Positions 10,445-18,727 of a DNA stretch of 64,000 nt are shown in pieces. Position 1 is the first letter of the stretch. The number at the start of each line of letters is the position of its first letter. Location: positions 680,001 through 744,000 of the forward strand of contig NZ_AP014583.1 in NCBI RefSeq assembly GCF_000828715.1, read 5' to 3'. The notes under the pieces are model-generated. The model made no database searches. It was not told where the DNA came from and was given only the letters and a program-made list of their open reading frames with translations. Source of the stretch: Winogradskyella sp. PG-2 (GTDB lineage Bacteria > Bacteroidota > Bacteroidia > Flavobacteriales > Flavobacteriaceae). The translations under genes and the position numbers were made by a program.

Positions 10445-11494
10445 ATGATAAAAAGACAAAAAGCTTCAATCAAAAGTTGTATTATTCATAAAGTTGGCAA
10501 CAAATTTAATGACACAAAAAATGCATTTTCAGATACTACTATAGATTTTGACGAAGCCACTTATAATCTTATGTTGCCATATCTATTAAAACCTTTTGTA
10601 AGTGCTACTGAAAGTTATCGTTTTCATCATCATAGTGATATAGGACTCAATGAGATTAACACTTATAGCGAGCAAATTTTTAAAGATGAAGCAGATTTTG
10701 TAGAAGTATCAAAACACATTGTAACACATCTATTTGAGCAAAGCAATTCTGCACAAATAAAAACAGGAGATGTCTTAGTTTGTCATTTTGAAAACGTGCA
10801 ATACGAAGACTATTTCACAGATGCATTTGGCATCTATAAAATTGAAAATAAAACAGAGTTTTTTCAGACGTATTTAGAATCTGGTAGCTACGATATTTTA
10901 GTGCAAAAAGGCATACAAGCCAAAAAGGTAGATAAAGGCTGTTTAATCTTAAATACCTCTGATATGGAAGGCAAGATTGTATTTAGTGTAGATAACAATA
11001 CTTACGACACGCAATACTGGATTAAAAGCTTCTTAAATATTAAATATCCTGATGACTCTAACCAACATACCAAGAACTGTATAGAGTTATGCAGAGAGTT
11101 TTCTAAAGAAGTATTACAACCAAATTTTGGCGGACAGGCCCAAAGTAATTTCTTAGCAAATACGGTTGATTTCTTCAAAGAAAATGAAATTGTAAATATC
11201 GAAACTTTTAAAGAACAAGTCTTTGACGAAGAAGATCAAATACAACTATTTGAAGACTATAAAAAAACCTACGAAGCTGAAAATAAGGTCCTCATTAGAA
11301 ATCAATTTGATGTCTCTGAACGGGTCTTAAAAAAGCAAAAACAAAAGATTAAAACTGAGATTAAATTAGACACCAACATACAAATAAAGCTTGATGTGGA
11401 TGCACCAGATGCATCAGCTGAATATTTAGAGCGTGGCTACGACGATGAGAAAAAAATGCATTTTTATAAGGTGTTTTTTAATGCTGAAAACTAA
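10445..11494 (+). CDS. Nucleoid-associated protein, NdpA/YejK family
   Basis: A 349-aa soluble protein resembling the 37-kDa nucleoid-associated family (YejK/NdpA): N-terminal IKSCIIHKVGNK, then conserved helix and strand stretches (LLKPFVSATESYRF, YWIKSFLNIKYPDD, CIELCREFSKEVL) and an acidic C-terminal region. Family members bind DNA; in Pseudomonas related proteins stop replication of some phages or plasmids, but the housekeeping role is unclear. The start is the ATG at 10445, just after the terminator of the candidate small RNA. It is 12 bp upstream of a small membrane-protein gene, perhaps co-transcribed. Confidence 0.8.
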   Translation: MIKRQKASIKSCIIHKVGNKFNDTKNAFSDTTIDFDEATYNLMLPYLLKPFVSATESYRFHHHSDIGLNEINTYSEQIFKDEADFVEVSKHIVTHLFEQSNSAQIKTGDVLVCHFENVQYEDYFTDAFGIYKIENKTEFFQTYLESGSYDILVQKGIQAKKVDKGCLILNTSDMEGKIVFSVDNNTYDTQYWIKSFLNIKYPDDSNQHTKNCIELCREFSKEVLQPNFGGQAQSNFLANTVDFFKENEIVNIETFKEQVFDEEDQIQLFEDYKKTYEAENKVLIRNQFDVSERVLKKQKQKIKTEIKLDTNIQIKLDVDAPDASAEYLERGYDDEKKMHFYKVFFNAEN

Positions 11495-11506
11495 AAATAA
11501 ATACTT

Positions 11507-11788
11507 ATGAAAGTTTTCATTAAACTATTTGTAATAGTTTTTATTCTCCATATCACATTAGGATTTTCAATGTCATATATAGTTGGTAATTCTGAACCTA
11601 ATCTTCTAATTAAAATCATCGATGAGATTATTTCTTTCCCAACAAGTTTATGGAATAGATTAGTACCAGAAAAAGGTGTCTATGCCGCTACTTCAAATGT
11701 GTTTTGGCTTGTGATTTTTTTCAATGCACTAATTCAAACACTTGTAATATTTAGATTGCTAAAATTCTTAAAAAAGAAGAAAATATAG
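11507..11788 (+). CDS. Small membrane protein of unknown function
   Basis: A 93-aa protein with two hydrophobic segments, about residues 3-27 and 64-85, and a basic tail (LKFLKKKK). Between them lies a short polar loop with SFPTSLWNRLVPEKG. No family is recognised. It sits between the nucleoid-associated protein and the M50-type protease, both on the same strand, and is followed by a hairpin at 11805-11831. Confidence 0.55.
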   Translation: MKVFIKLFVIVFILHITLGFSMSYIVGNSEPNLLIKIIDEIISFPTSLWNRLVPEKGVYAATSNVFWLVIFFNALIQTLVIFRLLKFLKKKKI

Positions 11789-11804
11789 ATAAACTAAGCT
11801 TTAA

Positions 11805-11836
11805 AAACTCATTGAAATATTTCAAGAGTTTATAAT
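11805..11836 (+). terminator. Probable terminator hairpin
   Basis: AAACTC-a-TTGAAA (11805-11817) pairs with TTTCAAGAGTTT (11820-11831), a 12-bp stem with one bulged A and a 2-nt loop. The tail (ATAATTATTTTT) is only moderately T-rich. Confidence 0.5.
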
Positions 11837-11891
11837 TATTTTTAAATTAACAAATCTATTTTAAAGCTATAACTGACATTGTTTATTTAAA

Positions 11892-12629
11892 ATGGCTAAG
11901 TACTTTAAAACAAATTATCAAGCAATTCTAGGATTTATTCTAGCCTCAATTATTTTAGTTCTTATTTGGCGGACTTACTATGGGTATTACATTTTATATA
12001 CATTTACTATTCTTGGCACTTGGTTTCACGAAATGGGTCATGGCATTACGTCTATAATTGTAGGCGGTAGTTTTACGAGATTAGAAATCTTTAATAATGG
12101 TTCTGGTTTAGCATTCAGTAGTTATTTGGATTCTAATTTTTATTTAGATAAGAATATTTCACTTGGATTAGTCTCAGCTGCTGGATTGTTTGGACCACCT
12201 GTAATAGGTTCTGTTTTTATTTTAATGAGTAAAACATATAAACGCTCTAAAATAATATTATATCTCCTTTCTGCAGTGATGCTAATATCTGTAGCCCTTT
12301 GGGTAAGAACTTCAGTAGGAGTAGTTATTATTTTATTTTTAGGAGTACTTATACTTTACATTGCCATCAAAGGAAATGAAACATTACAACAATTAGTAGT
12401 ACAATTTCTAGGTGTAATTGCATGTATTGATACCTCTAAACAAATAAATTATTTATACACAAAAAGTTTTGTAAGCAATGGTATAGAAAAGCTATCAGAT
12501 ACAGGTTCTATGGCAGAGCGCATAGGGTTTTCTCATAGTTTTTGGGCAACTATGATTCTTATATTAAGTTTTTCAATGCTTTTATATAGCTTGTTTTTAA
12601 GGAATAGAATTAAACGAACTTCGCATTAA
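11892..12629 (+). CDS. Peptidase M50B-like integral membrane metalloprotease
   Basis: A 245-aa protein with about six membrane segments. The zinc-binding HExxH motif is HEMGH at residues 46-50, inside a membrane helix (LGTWFHEMGHGITSIIVGG), as in the M50B-like family related to site-2 proteases. A second conserved stretch, SLGLVSAAGLFGPPVIGS, fits the region after the second transmembrane pair. The substrate is unknown. The gene converges with lipB and their coding ends overlap by 20 bp, so its terminator lies within lipB. Confidence 0.8.
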   Translation: MAKYFKTNYQAILGFILASIILVLIWRTYYGYYILYTFTILGTWFHEMGHGITSIIVGGSFTRLEIFNNGSGLAFSSYLDSNFYLDKNISLGLVSAAGLFGPPVIGSVFILMSKTYKRSKIILYLLSAVMLISVALWVRTSVGVVIILFLGVLILYIAIKGNETLQQLVVQFLGVIACIDTSKQINYLYTKSFVSNGIEKLSDTGSMAERIGFSHSFWATMILILSFSMLLYSLFLRNRIKRTSH

Positions 12630-13308
12630 AAAGGCTTTTAAAATGTTTTAAAAGCTTTTCTTTTACTTCACCTTCATCAACTTTCTCAACACCCAATTCG
12701 TTATTTAGAGTGGTCACAGCTTTACCTTTAATACCACAAGGAATAATATTATCAAAATAACCTAAATCTGCATTAACATTTAATGCAAAGCCATGCATGG
12801 TTACCCAGCGACTTGCTCTTACTCCCATAGCACAAATTTTACGCGCAAACGGAGTATCAACATCTATCCATACACCAGTTTCACCAGGACTTCGTTCTGT
12901 TTTCAATCCATATTCTGCTAAAGTGAGAATAATCATCTCTTCTAAAAAGCGAAGATATTTGTGTATATCTGTAAAGAAATTATCTAAATCTAAAATAGGG
13001 TAACCTACAATTTGTCCAGGTCCATGATAAGTTATATCCCCTCCTCTATTAATTTTATAAAATGTGGCTCCTTTTTCGTTAAGTTGAGCTTCAGAAAGTA
13101 ACAAATTAGACAAATCTCCACTTTTTCCTAATGTATAGACATGCGGATGCTCTACAAAGAGAAAGTGATTATCTGTAACCAAACCTGCATCTTCTCTTCT
13201 ATTCTTTATTTTGGTATCTAAAATGGCTTTGAAAAGCACTTCTTGATAATCCCAAGTGGCTTTAAAATCTTTAAGACCTAAATCCTGGAGCTGTACAATT
13301 TTATTCAA
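12610..13308 (-). CDS. lipB: Lipoyl(octanoyl) transferase LipB
   Basis: A 232-aa enzyme that moves octanoate from acyl carrier protein to the lipoyl domains of 2-oxo acid dehydrogenases and GcvH. The signature RGGDITYHGPGQ is at residues 88-99; the catalytic pair is K157 (ARKICAMGVR) and C191 (IIPCGI). The start is TTG at 13308, since the alignment begins there (NKIVQLQDLG) and no ATG is available. It lies 3 bp after a lipoprotein gene. Its product would act on the BCKDH E2 protein encoded at 44072-45382. Confidence 0.95.
   Translation of the reverse strand: MNKIVQLQDLGLKDFKATWDYQEVLFKAILDTKIKNRREDAGLVTDNHFLFVEHPHVYTLGKSGDLSNLLLSEAQLNEKGATFYKINRGGDITYHGPGQIVGYPILDLDNFFTDIHKYLRFLEEMIILTLAEYGLKTERSPGETGVWIDVDTPFARKICAMGVRASRWVTMHGFALNVNADLGYFDNIIPCGIKGKAVTTLNNELGVEKVDEGEVKEKLLKHFKSLFNAKFV
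12634..12664 (+). terminator. Terminator inside the 3' end of lipB
   Basis: GCTTTTAAAA (12634-12643) and TTTTAAAAGC (12646-12655) form a perfect 10-bp stem followed by TTTCTTTT. It would end the plus-strand protease transcript while being part of the lipB coding sequence (residues KHFKSLF). Confidence 0.6.
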
Positions 13309-13311
13309 ACC

Positions 13312-14091
13312 TTAATCTTCTAAAACCACATCTAAATTCATTACTGAAGCATCACTATTTATAGCGTTCCAAGACACCTTATAAACAACGGTTTTGCCAT
13401 CCTCAGATATTACAGCATTTGTGCTTGAAACCGACTTTAACTTTTTAGGGAATTTATAAGTGAGTGTATAAAATGAGTTAGAAAACAACTCTTCAAACTG
13501 TTTCTTAAACATATCATCTTCATCGTCTTCCTCTACTTCTTCCATATCATCATCTAATTTTAATTCTGGTTGAAATCTAGAAAACGTATTATTCTCAAAA
13601 CTAAATGAAACTTTGGCGGTTTGGGTAAGCTCATCTAATTGCTGTTTTGGTGCTTTTCCCTCCTTATTACTCATCTCTTTTACATAATCCATAGCTTCAT
13701 CAGTCTCTTCATATATAGTTTTTAACTCGTCAAAAGCTTTAAATTTCTTAGACATTTCAAATTTAAAAATACCCTTCTCTTCATCCATTTGCACCTTTAA
13801 CACCATATCTTTTAACTTATCAAACTCTAAACGTTGATCATCAGTAAGCGCTGTAATACTGTCTTTATGGGTTTTGTATAAATCGTTAAAAACTACAGTA
13901 GTATCTATCTTTTCTTGTATAGGACTTTCTTTTGATGGAGGTCTATTTGCATTGGCGTAATCTAACATTGGTGCCATATCAAAAGCAGTCATATAGTGTC
14001 CACTCATATCTTTATCAAAAATGATAGATTCAGTAACATTACAGCTCGTTAAAAAACAAATAGATACAAATAATAAAATCAATTTTTTCAT
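13312..14091 (-). CDS. Lipoprotein of unknown function
   Basis: A 259-aa lipoprotein. The ATG at 14091 is preferred over an upstream ATG at 14118 because it starts directly with a classical signal (MKKLILLFVSICFLTSC). The mature part is rich in charged residues, with an acidic run (DDDMEEVEEDDEDD) near residue 190. The helical middle has EEKGIFKFEMSKKF, and the end is a beta-rich KTVVYKVSWNAI. I recall uncharacterised proteins of this type in Bacteroidota but no function. It is 3 bp upstream of lipB, and the two may be translated together. Confidence 0.65.
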   Translation of the reverse strand: MKKLILLFVSICFLTSCNVTESIIFDKDMSGHYMTAFDMAPMLDYANANRPPSKESPIQEKIDTTVVFNDLYKTHKDSITALTDDQRLEFDKLKDMVLKVQMDEEKGIFKFEMSKKFKAFDELKTIYEETDEAMDYVKEMSNKEGKAPKQQLDELTQTAKVSFSFENNTFSRFQPELKLDDDMEEVEEDDEDDMFKKQFEELFSNSFYTLTYKFPKKLKSVSSTNAVISEDGKTVVYKVSWNAINSDASVMNLDVVLED

Positions 14092-14130
14092 GCGTGATTT
14101 ATAAATTTTATAAAGCACAAAGATACGGAT

Positions 14131-14289
14131 TTATCGCTCAGGATTGTTTATTATTACTAAGGCTGCAATGACGCCTGGAACCCAACCGCATAACCATAAT
14201 AAAAATGTAATAATAAATGAACCACAGCCTTTATCTATTACTGCTAAAGGTGGGCAAAAAATGGAAAGTATAACACGCCAGATACTCAT
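14131..14289 (-). CDS. YqaE/Pmp3 family membrane protein
   Basis: A 52-aa protein, too short for most ORF callers. It begins MSIWRVILSIFCPPLAV and contains LLWLCGWVPGVIAALVII, the two hydrophobic helices typical of the Pmp3/YqaE stress-linked proteolipid family, with the family's CPP and W-PG signatures. The start ATG is at 14287-14289 and the stop TAA at 14131-14133. It is in front of the lipoprotein-lipB pair on the same strand. Family members affect membrane potential in yeast and plants; the bacterial role is poorly known. Confidence 0.85.
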   Translation of the reverse strand: MSIWRVILSIFCPPLAVIDKGCGSFIITFLLWLCGWVPGVIAALVIINNPER

Positions 14290-14401
14290 AATGTCGTTTT
14301 GATGATTTGATGTATTGATATGACGTTAATTGGTTGAATTTGTTACATTATTTTAACTTCAAGTTGTTTCAAAATATTTTTAAATTATGTAGATTCGTCT
14401 T

Positions 14402-15457
14402 ATGCGATTAAAATTTGTTTTGCTCTTTTTTGCTTTATCACTGTTTTGCGAGGCGCAATATTCGTTTTCGGGTTATGTTAATCCAGATGAATGGCAGAAT
14501 TCTGTATATCTCTCTATTGTTGAAGATTACCGAAAAATGTCTGGTGTATATTCCGAGCAAATTATTGCAAAAACTATTGCAGACGAATCTGGCTTTTTTG
14601 AATTTAAAGGCAATATACTCGATACCGAAAATCGAATTTATCGTATACATGTAGATAAATGTTCGGATGGTCAACAAGATTTTAATCACTTCAATGGCCA
14701 CTGTAATGATAGTGAAGAACTCTTATTTATTGCAAAGAATACAGATACTTTAAAATTGCCTTTCTCTTTCGGGAATCAGATATTTTGTTCTATTGAATCG
14801 AGCAACCCAAAAGCTAATGCTTTTGTAAAAATAGATTCTCTTAAAAGTGATATGCGTTTTGCTTATGGCGAATTTAGAAGTGAAGCTAACAGAAAATTGA
14901 ATAACAAGAAATGGTTTAAAACGCTTCAGTATTTTGGTGAAGCTTTAAATGAACCTATCGCAGAGCTATATATTTATTCCTATTTATCGGATAGAACTAG
15001 TGATTTACACAATTATTATGTCGAAGACTTAAAAGACAATGACTACTATGACAATCTCAAATCGAGACTAGAAACCAATTACCCAAATGCGCCTTATACG
15101 CGACAATATGCTAACGAACTAGAAGCAGATCGCTATATGTTGGCGGCTTCAAATGGGGACATAAATTTTAATTGGAATTATTATCTCTACGGAATTATAG
15201 CATTTTCTGGAATTCTGAATCTCTTTCTACTTTATCGTAACTGGCAACGTAGGCAATCAACAACTAAAGATTTAAAAGCAAAATTATCCAAGCAAGAGCA
15301 AGTGGTTTTAGATCATCTACTACAAGACAAAACGAATAAGGACATTGCAGAATCGCTTTTTTTAAGTGTTAGCACTGTAAAATCGCACACCAATAACATT
15401 TATAAAAAGTTAAATGTACAATCTAGAGATGACGCAAAGTCCCTGTTTATCAAATAG
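14402..15457 (+). CDS. Membrane-anchored LuxR-type transcription regulator
   Basis: A 351-aa protein with an N-terminal signal peptide (MRLKFVLLFFALSLFCEA), a periplasmic domain of about 230 residues, one membrane helix near residues 256-275 (YLYGIIAFSGILNLFLLY) and a cytoplasmic tail with a LuxR/GerE helix-turn-helix: LSKQEQVVLDHLLQD, NKDIAESLFLSVSTVKSHT, NNIYKKLNVQSRDDA. It lacks histidine-kinase and receiver domains, so sensing and DNA binding are in one chain. The periplasmic part may hold a carboxypeptidase-regulatory-like strand set. A near-consensus promoter (TTG at 14364, TAGATTCG at 14390) lies just upstream. Confidence 0.8.
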   Translation: MRLKFVLLFFALSLFCEAQYSFSGYVNPDEWQNSVYLSIVEDYRKMSGVYSEQIIAKTIADESGFFEFKGNILDTENRIYRIHVDKCSDGQQDFNHFNGHCNDSEELLFIAKNTDTLKLPFSFGNQIFCSIESSNPKANAFVKIDSLKSDMRFAYGEFRSEANRKLNNKKWFKTLQYFGEALNEPIAELYIYSYLSDRTSDLHNYYVEDLKDNDYYDNLKSRLETNYPNAPYTRQYANELEADRYMLAASNGDINFNWNYYLYGIIAFSGILNLFLLYRNWQRRQSTTKDLKAKLSKQEQVVLDHLLQDKTNKDIAESLFLSVSTVKSHTNNIYKKLNVQSRDDAKSLFIK

Positions 15458-15474
15458 TTAAAAAATTCAACCTA

Positions 15475-15486
15475 GGTACTAGTACC
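15475..15486. promoter_or_regulatory. 12-bp perfect palindrome
   Basis: GGTACTAGTACC lies between the LuxR-type gene and the DUF1573 gene, about 80 bp before the latter's ATG. It could be an operator; no repeat copy was noticed. Confidence 0.3.
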
Positions 15487-15566
15487 GATTTCCAACCTTA
15501 AATTTTCAAAATTCACATTGACATACTCGATGTTTGTTTCATTATTAATTATAAAACATTTTAATC

Positions 15567-15974
15567 ATGAAACGAACTATTAACATTGTAATCCTTTTAG
15601 TCTTAGCGTTAAGCTTTTTTAATGCAGCACCAACAGAATTTGACAAGAGCAACTCTAAAGTAGCTATCATAAAATTTAAAACACAAGTTGTTGATTATGG
15701 TACTATTATTCAAAATTCAGAAGGTACAAGTCTCTTCACGTTTACAAATAAAGGTGATGCCCCACTTTTAATCACAAATGTAAAAACCATTTGTGGTTGC
15801 ACTGTTCCAAGTTATTCTAAAACACCTATTCTACCAGGTGAAACAGGTCAGTTAAACATTAAGTACGATACTAAAAGACTAGGAGCTTTTACCAAAACAA
15901 TTACTGTGACTTCTAATGCTGAAAGCGGAAATAAAATCCTTAAGATTAAAGGGAATATTATCGCTGCTAAATAA
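15567..15974 (+). CDS. Secreted DUF1573 domain protein
   Basis: A 135-aa exported protein. The signal peptide is residues 1-20 (LVLALSFFNAAP). The DUF1573 domain covers about residues 38-132, with the diagnostic VDYGTIIQN, FTNKGDAPLLI and CGCTVPSY motifs and the closing ITVTSNAESGNKILKIKG. It is an Ig-like fold common in Bacteroidota envelopes; its role is not known. It lies after the LuxR-type regulator and before a thioredoxin-like gene. Confidence 0.85.
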   Translation: MKRTINIVILLVLALSFFNAAPTEFDKSNSKVAIIKFKTQVVDYGTIIQNSEGTSLFTFTNKGDAPLLITNVKTICGCTVPSYSKTPILPGETGQLNIKYDTKRLGAFTKTITVTSNAESGNKILKIKGNIIAAK

Positions 15975-15983
15975 GAATCAATT

Positions 15984-16060
15984 GTCATACTAACTGCAGT
16001 CGAAATGCTTTAAGAACTAAACTCTAAGCTTCTCGACTGCACTCAAACAGACAAACTCAC
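15984..16060. repeat. Dispersed repeat with inverted arms (copy 1)
   Basis: GCAGTCGAAATGCTT (15996-16010) and AAGCTTCTCGACTGC (16026-16040) form a 15-bp inverted repeat with two mismatches. The flanking GTCATACTAAC and ACTCAAACAGAC match the type of extragenic repeat in Flavobacteriaceae that carries the core GAG-CAGTCGAGAAG. Related copies are at 44039-44068 and 45071-45107. Confidence 0.5.
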
Positions 16061-16087
16061 TTCAATTCTAATCTCAAAATCGTCATA

Positions 16088-16978
16088 ATGAAAACGAATA
16101 TTGTATCAATCATAAGTTCACTTATATTAGCCTTTCAGCTCAATGCACAATCTTTAAATCAAGAAATAATTACAGAAGGAAAGACACCATATTTGCTTGG
16201 CAAAATAGATAAAAGCGGTTTAGAAGGAGATAATTATAAATCATGGTTCAATACAAATCACAAAGATTATGTACCAAATACTGCAATCACTAGCCAAATA
16301 GCTTCAGAATTAAGAACCTATTCAATAACTCTATTTATGGGCACATGGTGTGGAGATAGCAAAAAAGTAGTGCCAAGACTTTATAAAGTTTTAGAAGCTA
16401 GTAATTTCCCGATGAATCAATTAACCGTTGTAGCTGTTAGCAGACAACCTGGTATGTACAAACAAAGTCCTCAGCACGAAGAGAAAGGTTTAAATATACA
16501 TCGTGTACCTACTGTAATTTTCTATAAAAATGGAACGGAAGTTAATCGTATTGTTGAGCACCCAGTTAAAACTTTTGAAGAAGACATTCAGAAAATCATC
16601 ACTAATAATGACTATAAATCAAACTATCAAATCGTTACTAAAGTTGATGACATCATAAAAAAGAAAGGGATAAAAGGATTAAAAAGAAAGCAAAAAAAAC
16701 TTTTAAAGACTTACAAAGAAAAAGTCTCTAGTATGTACGAGCTAAATACGTACGGTCGTATCCTCTTTAGTACTGATAGAAAAGAAGAAGCTATTGCCGT
16801 ATTTACTTTAAATACAGAATTATTTCCCGACCAAGCAAGAAGTTTTATGAGTTTAGCGAATACTTTAGGTGTTTCTGGTTATAAAGAAAAAGCAATTAAA
16901 GTGCTTGAAAAAGCTGTGATTCTTCATCCTGAAAACGAAGACCTTAAAGAAAATTTGAAGGTCATAAAATCAAATTAA
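16088..16978 (+). CDS. Secreted thioredoxin-fold protein with C-terminal TPR
   Basis: A 296-aa exported protein with signal peptide 1-20 (ILAFQLNAQ). The thioredoxin-like domain has the active site W-C88-G-D-S91, a CxxS form without the second Cys, and the cis-Pro loop HRVPTVIFYKNG. A basic linker (GIKGLKRKQKKLLK) joins it to TPR-like repeats near residues 225-295 (EEAIAVFTLNTELFPDQA, KAIKVLEKAVILHPEN). CxxS proteins usually act as isomerases or hold mixed disulfides, and the TPR part suggests a protein partner. The exact role is unknown. Confidence 0.75.
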   Translation: MKTNIVSIISSLILAFQLNAQSLNQEIITEGKTPYLLGKIDKSGLEGDNYKSWFNTNHKDYVPNTAITSQIASELRTYSITLFMGTWCGDSKKVVPRLYKVLEASNFPMNQLTVVAVSRQPGMYKQSPQHEEKGLNIHRVPTVIFYKNGTEVNRIVEHPVKTFEEDIQKIITNNDYKSNYQIVTKVDDIIKKKGIKGLKRKQKKLLKTYKEKVSSMYELNTYGRILFSTDRKEEAIAVFTLNTELFPDQARSFMSLANTLGVSGYKEKAIKVLEKAVILHPENEDLKENLKVIKSN

Positions 16979-17008
16979 AAAGTAGTTCTCTAATTTTTCT
17001 AAATAGTT

Positions 17009-17016
17009 TAATTTTG
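17009..17016 (+). promoter_or_regulatory. -7 box of the lysS promoter
   Basis: TAATTTTG, a perfect TAnnTTTG box, 19 bp before the lysS ATG. Confidence 0.45.
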
Positions 17017-17035
17017 CAGTTCTAAAATAACAAGA

Positions 17036-18724
17036 ATGCAACTTTCAGAACAAGAATTAGTACGACGCGAAAAGTTAGAAAAATTACGTGCTTTAGGGAT
17101 TAATCCTTATCCAGCAGATTTATTTCCAGTAAACCATACTTCAAAACAGATTAAATCTGATTTTACTGAGAGTAAACAGGTTATTATCGCAGGTCGTCTA
17201 ATGGCTATTAATGTTCAAGGAAAAGCTTCTTTTGCGCAATTACAAGATAGCGAAGGTCGTATTCAGGTATATTTTAATAGAGACGAAATTTGTACTGGTG
17301 AAGATAAGTCCATGTACAATGATGTCTTTAAAAAACTAATTGATTTAGGAGATTTCGTTGGTATTGAAGGAGAACTTTTTACAACTAAGGTTGGTGAAAA
17401 AACCGTTATGGTGAAACAATTTCAACTACTAAGTAAAGCATTGAAACCATTACCAATTCCAAAACAAAAAGATGGAGTTACTTATGATGCGTTTACAGAT
17501 CCTGAGCAACGTTATAGACAACGTTATGCTGATTTAGCTGTAAATCCACATGTCAAAGAGGTTTTCGTAAAGCGAACAAAGTTATTTAACGCCATGCGTC
17601 AGTTTTTCAATGATGCAGGTTATTTTGAAGTAGAGACACCTATCCTACAACCAATTCCCGGAGGTGCAGCGGCTCGTCCATTTATAACTCATCACAATAG
17701 TTTGGATATTCCATTATACATGCGAATAGCTAACGAGTTATACTTAAAACGTTTAATTGTTGGAGGTTTTGATGGAGTTTATGAATTTTCTAAAAACTTC
17801 CGTAACGAAGGGATGGATAGAACGCATAATCCTGAGTTTACTGCTATGGAAATTTATGTGTCTTACAAAGATTATAATTGGATGATGGATTTCTGCGAGC
17901 AACTCTTAGAGCATTGTGCTATTGCTGTAAACGGAACTTCTGAAGCAACTTTTGGTGAACACAATATCAACTTCAAAGCGCCATATAAGCGTATTACGAT
18001 GCGTGATTCTATTTTAGAATTTACAGGGTTTGATATTTACAATAAATCTGAAGATGAAATTAGAGCTGCCGCGAAAGGTATGCATATCGAAGTCGATGAG
18101 ACTATGGGTAAAGGCAAACTGATTGATGAGATTTTCGGTGAGAAATGTGAAGGCAAATACATACAACCAACGTTCATTACGGATTATCCAAAAGAAATGA
18201 GTCCATTGTGTAAAGAGCATAGAGAAAACCCTGAATTAACTGAGCGTTTTGAGTTAATGGTTTGCGGTAAAGAAATTGCAAATGCGTATTCTGAGTTAAA
18301 TGATCCAATAGATCAGCGCGAGCGTTTTGAGCACCAATTAAAACTGGCTCAAAAAGGTGATGATGAAGCTACTGAGTTTATAGATCACGACTTTTTACGT
18401 GCTCTAGAATACGGAATGCCACCTACATCTGGAATGGGAATTGGTATGGATCGATTGATTATGTTCTTAACAAACAATCAAAGTATACAAGAAGTATTAT
18501 TCTTCCCTCAGATGCGACCAGAGAAAAAACAAGTTGCTTTAAGCGACAATGAGAAAGCAATTTTTGAGATTTTAAAATCTCAAAAACGAATGGACTTAAC
18601 AGTACTTAAATCTCAATCTGGATTAAGTAATAAAGGCTGGGATAAAGGCATAAAAGGTTTAGGCAAACATGGACTAACTAAGGTTGAAAAAACTGATGAA
18701 GGCTTGTTTGTAGAAATGGTATAA
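17036..18724 (+). CDS. lysS: Lysyl-tRNA synthetase, class II
   Basis: A 562-aa enzyme that charges tRNA-Lys. Residues about 55-150 are the OB-fold anticodon-binding domain (VIIAGRLMAINVQGKASFAQL). The class II catalytic core has motif 2 (FRNEGMDRTHNPEFTAMEIY) and motif 3 (GMGIGMDRLIMF). A C-terminal extension of about 65 residues after the core (LSDNEKAIFEILKSQKRMD) is of a kind seen in Bacteroidota LysS and looks like a winged-helix segment. The stop codon is 3 bp before the start of the next gene. Confidence 0.97.
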   Translation: MQLSEQELVRREKLEKLRALGINPYPADLFPVNHTSKQIKSDFTESKQVIIAGRLMAINVQGKASFAQLQDSEGRIQVYFNRDEICTGEDKSMYNDVFKKLIDLGDFVGIEGELFTTKVGEKTVMVKQFQLLSKALKPLPIPKQKDGVTYDAFTDPEQRYRQRYADLAVNPHVKEVFVKRTKLFNAMRQFFNDAGYFEVETPILQPIPGGAAARPFITHHNSLDIPLYMRIANELYLKRLIVGGFDGVYEFSKNFRNEGMDRTHNPEFTAMEIYVSYKDYNWMMDFCEQLLEHCAIAVNGTSEATFGEHNINFKAPYKRITMRDSILEFTGFDIYNKSEDEIRAAAKGMHIEVDETMGKGKLIDEIFGEKCEGKYIQPTFITDYPKEMSPLCKEHRENPELTERFELMVCGKEIANAYSELNDPIDQRERFEHQLKLAQKGDDEATEFIDHDFLRALEYGMPPTSGMGIGMDRLIMFLTNNQSIQEVLFFPQMRPEKKQVALSDNEKAIFEILKSQKRMDLTVLKSQSGLSNKGWDKGIKGLGKHGLTKVEKTDEGLFVEMV

Positions 18725-18727
18725 GCC

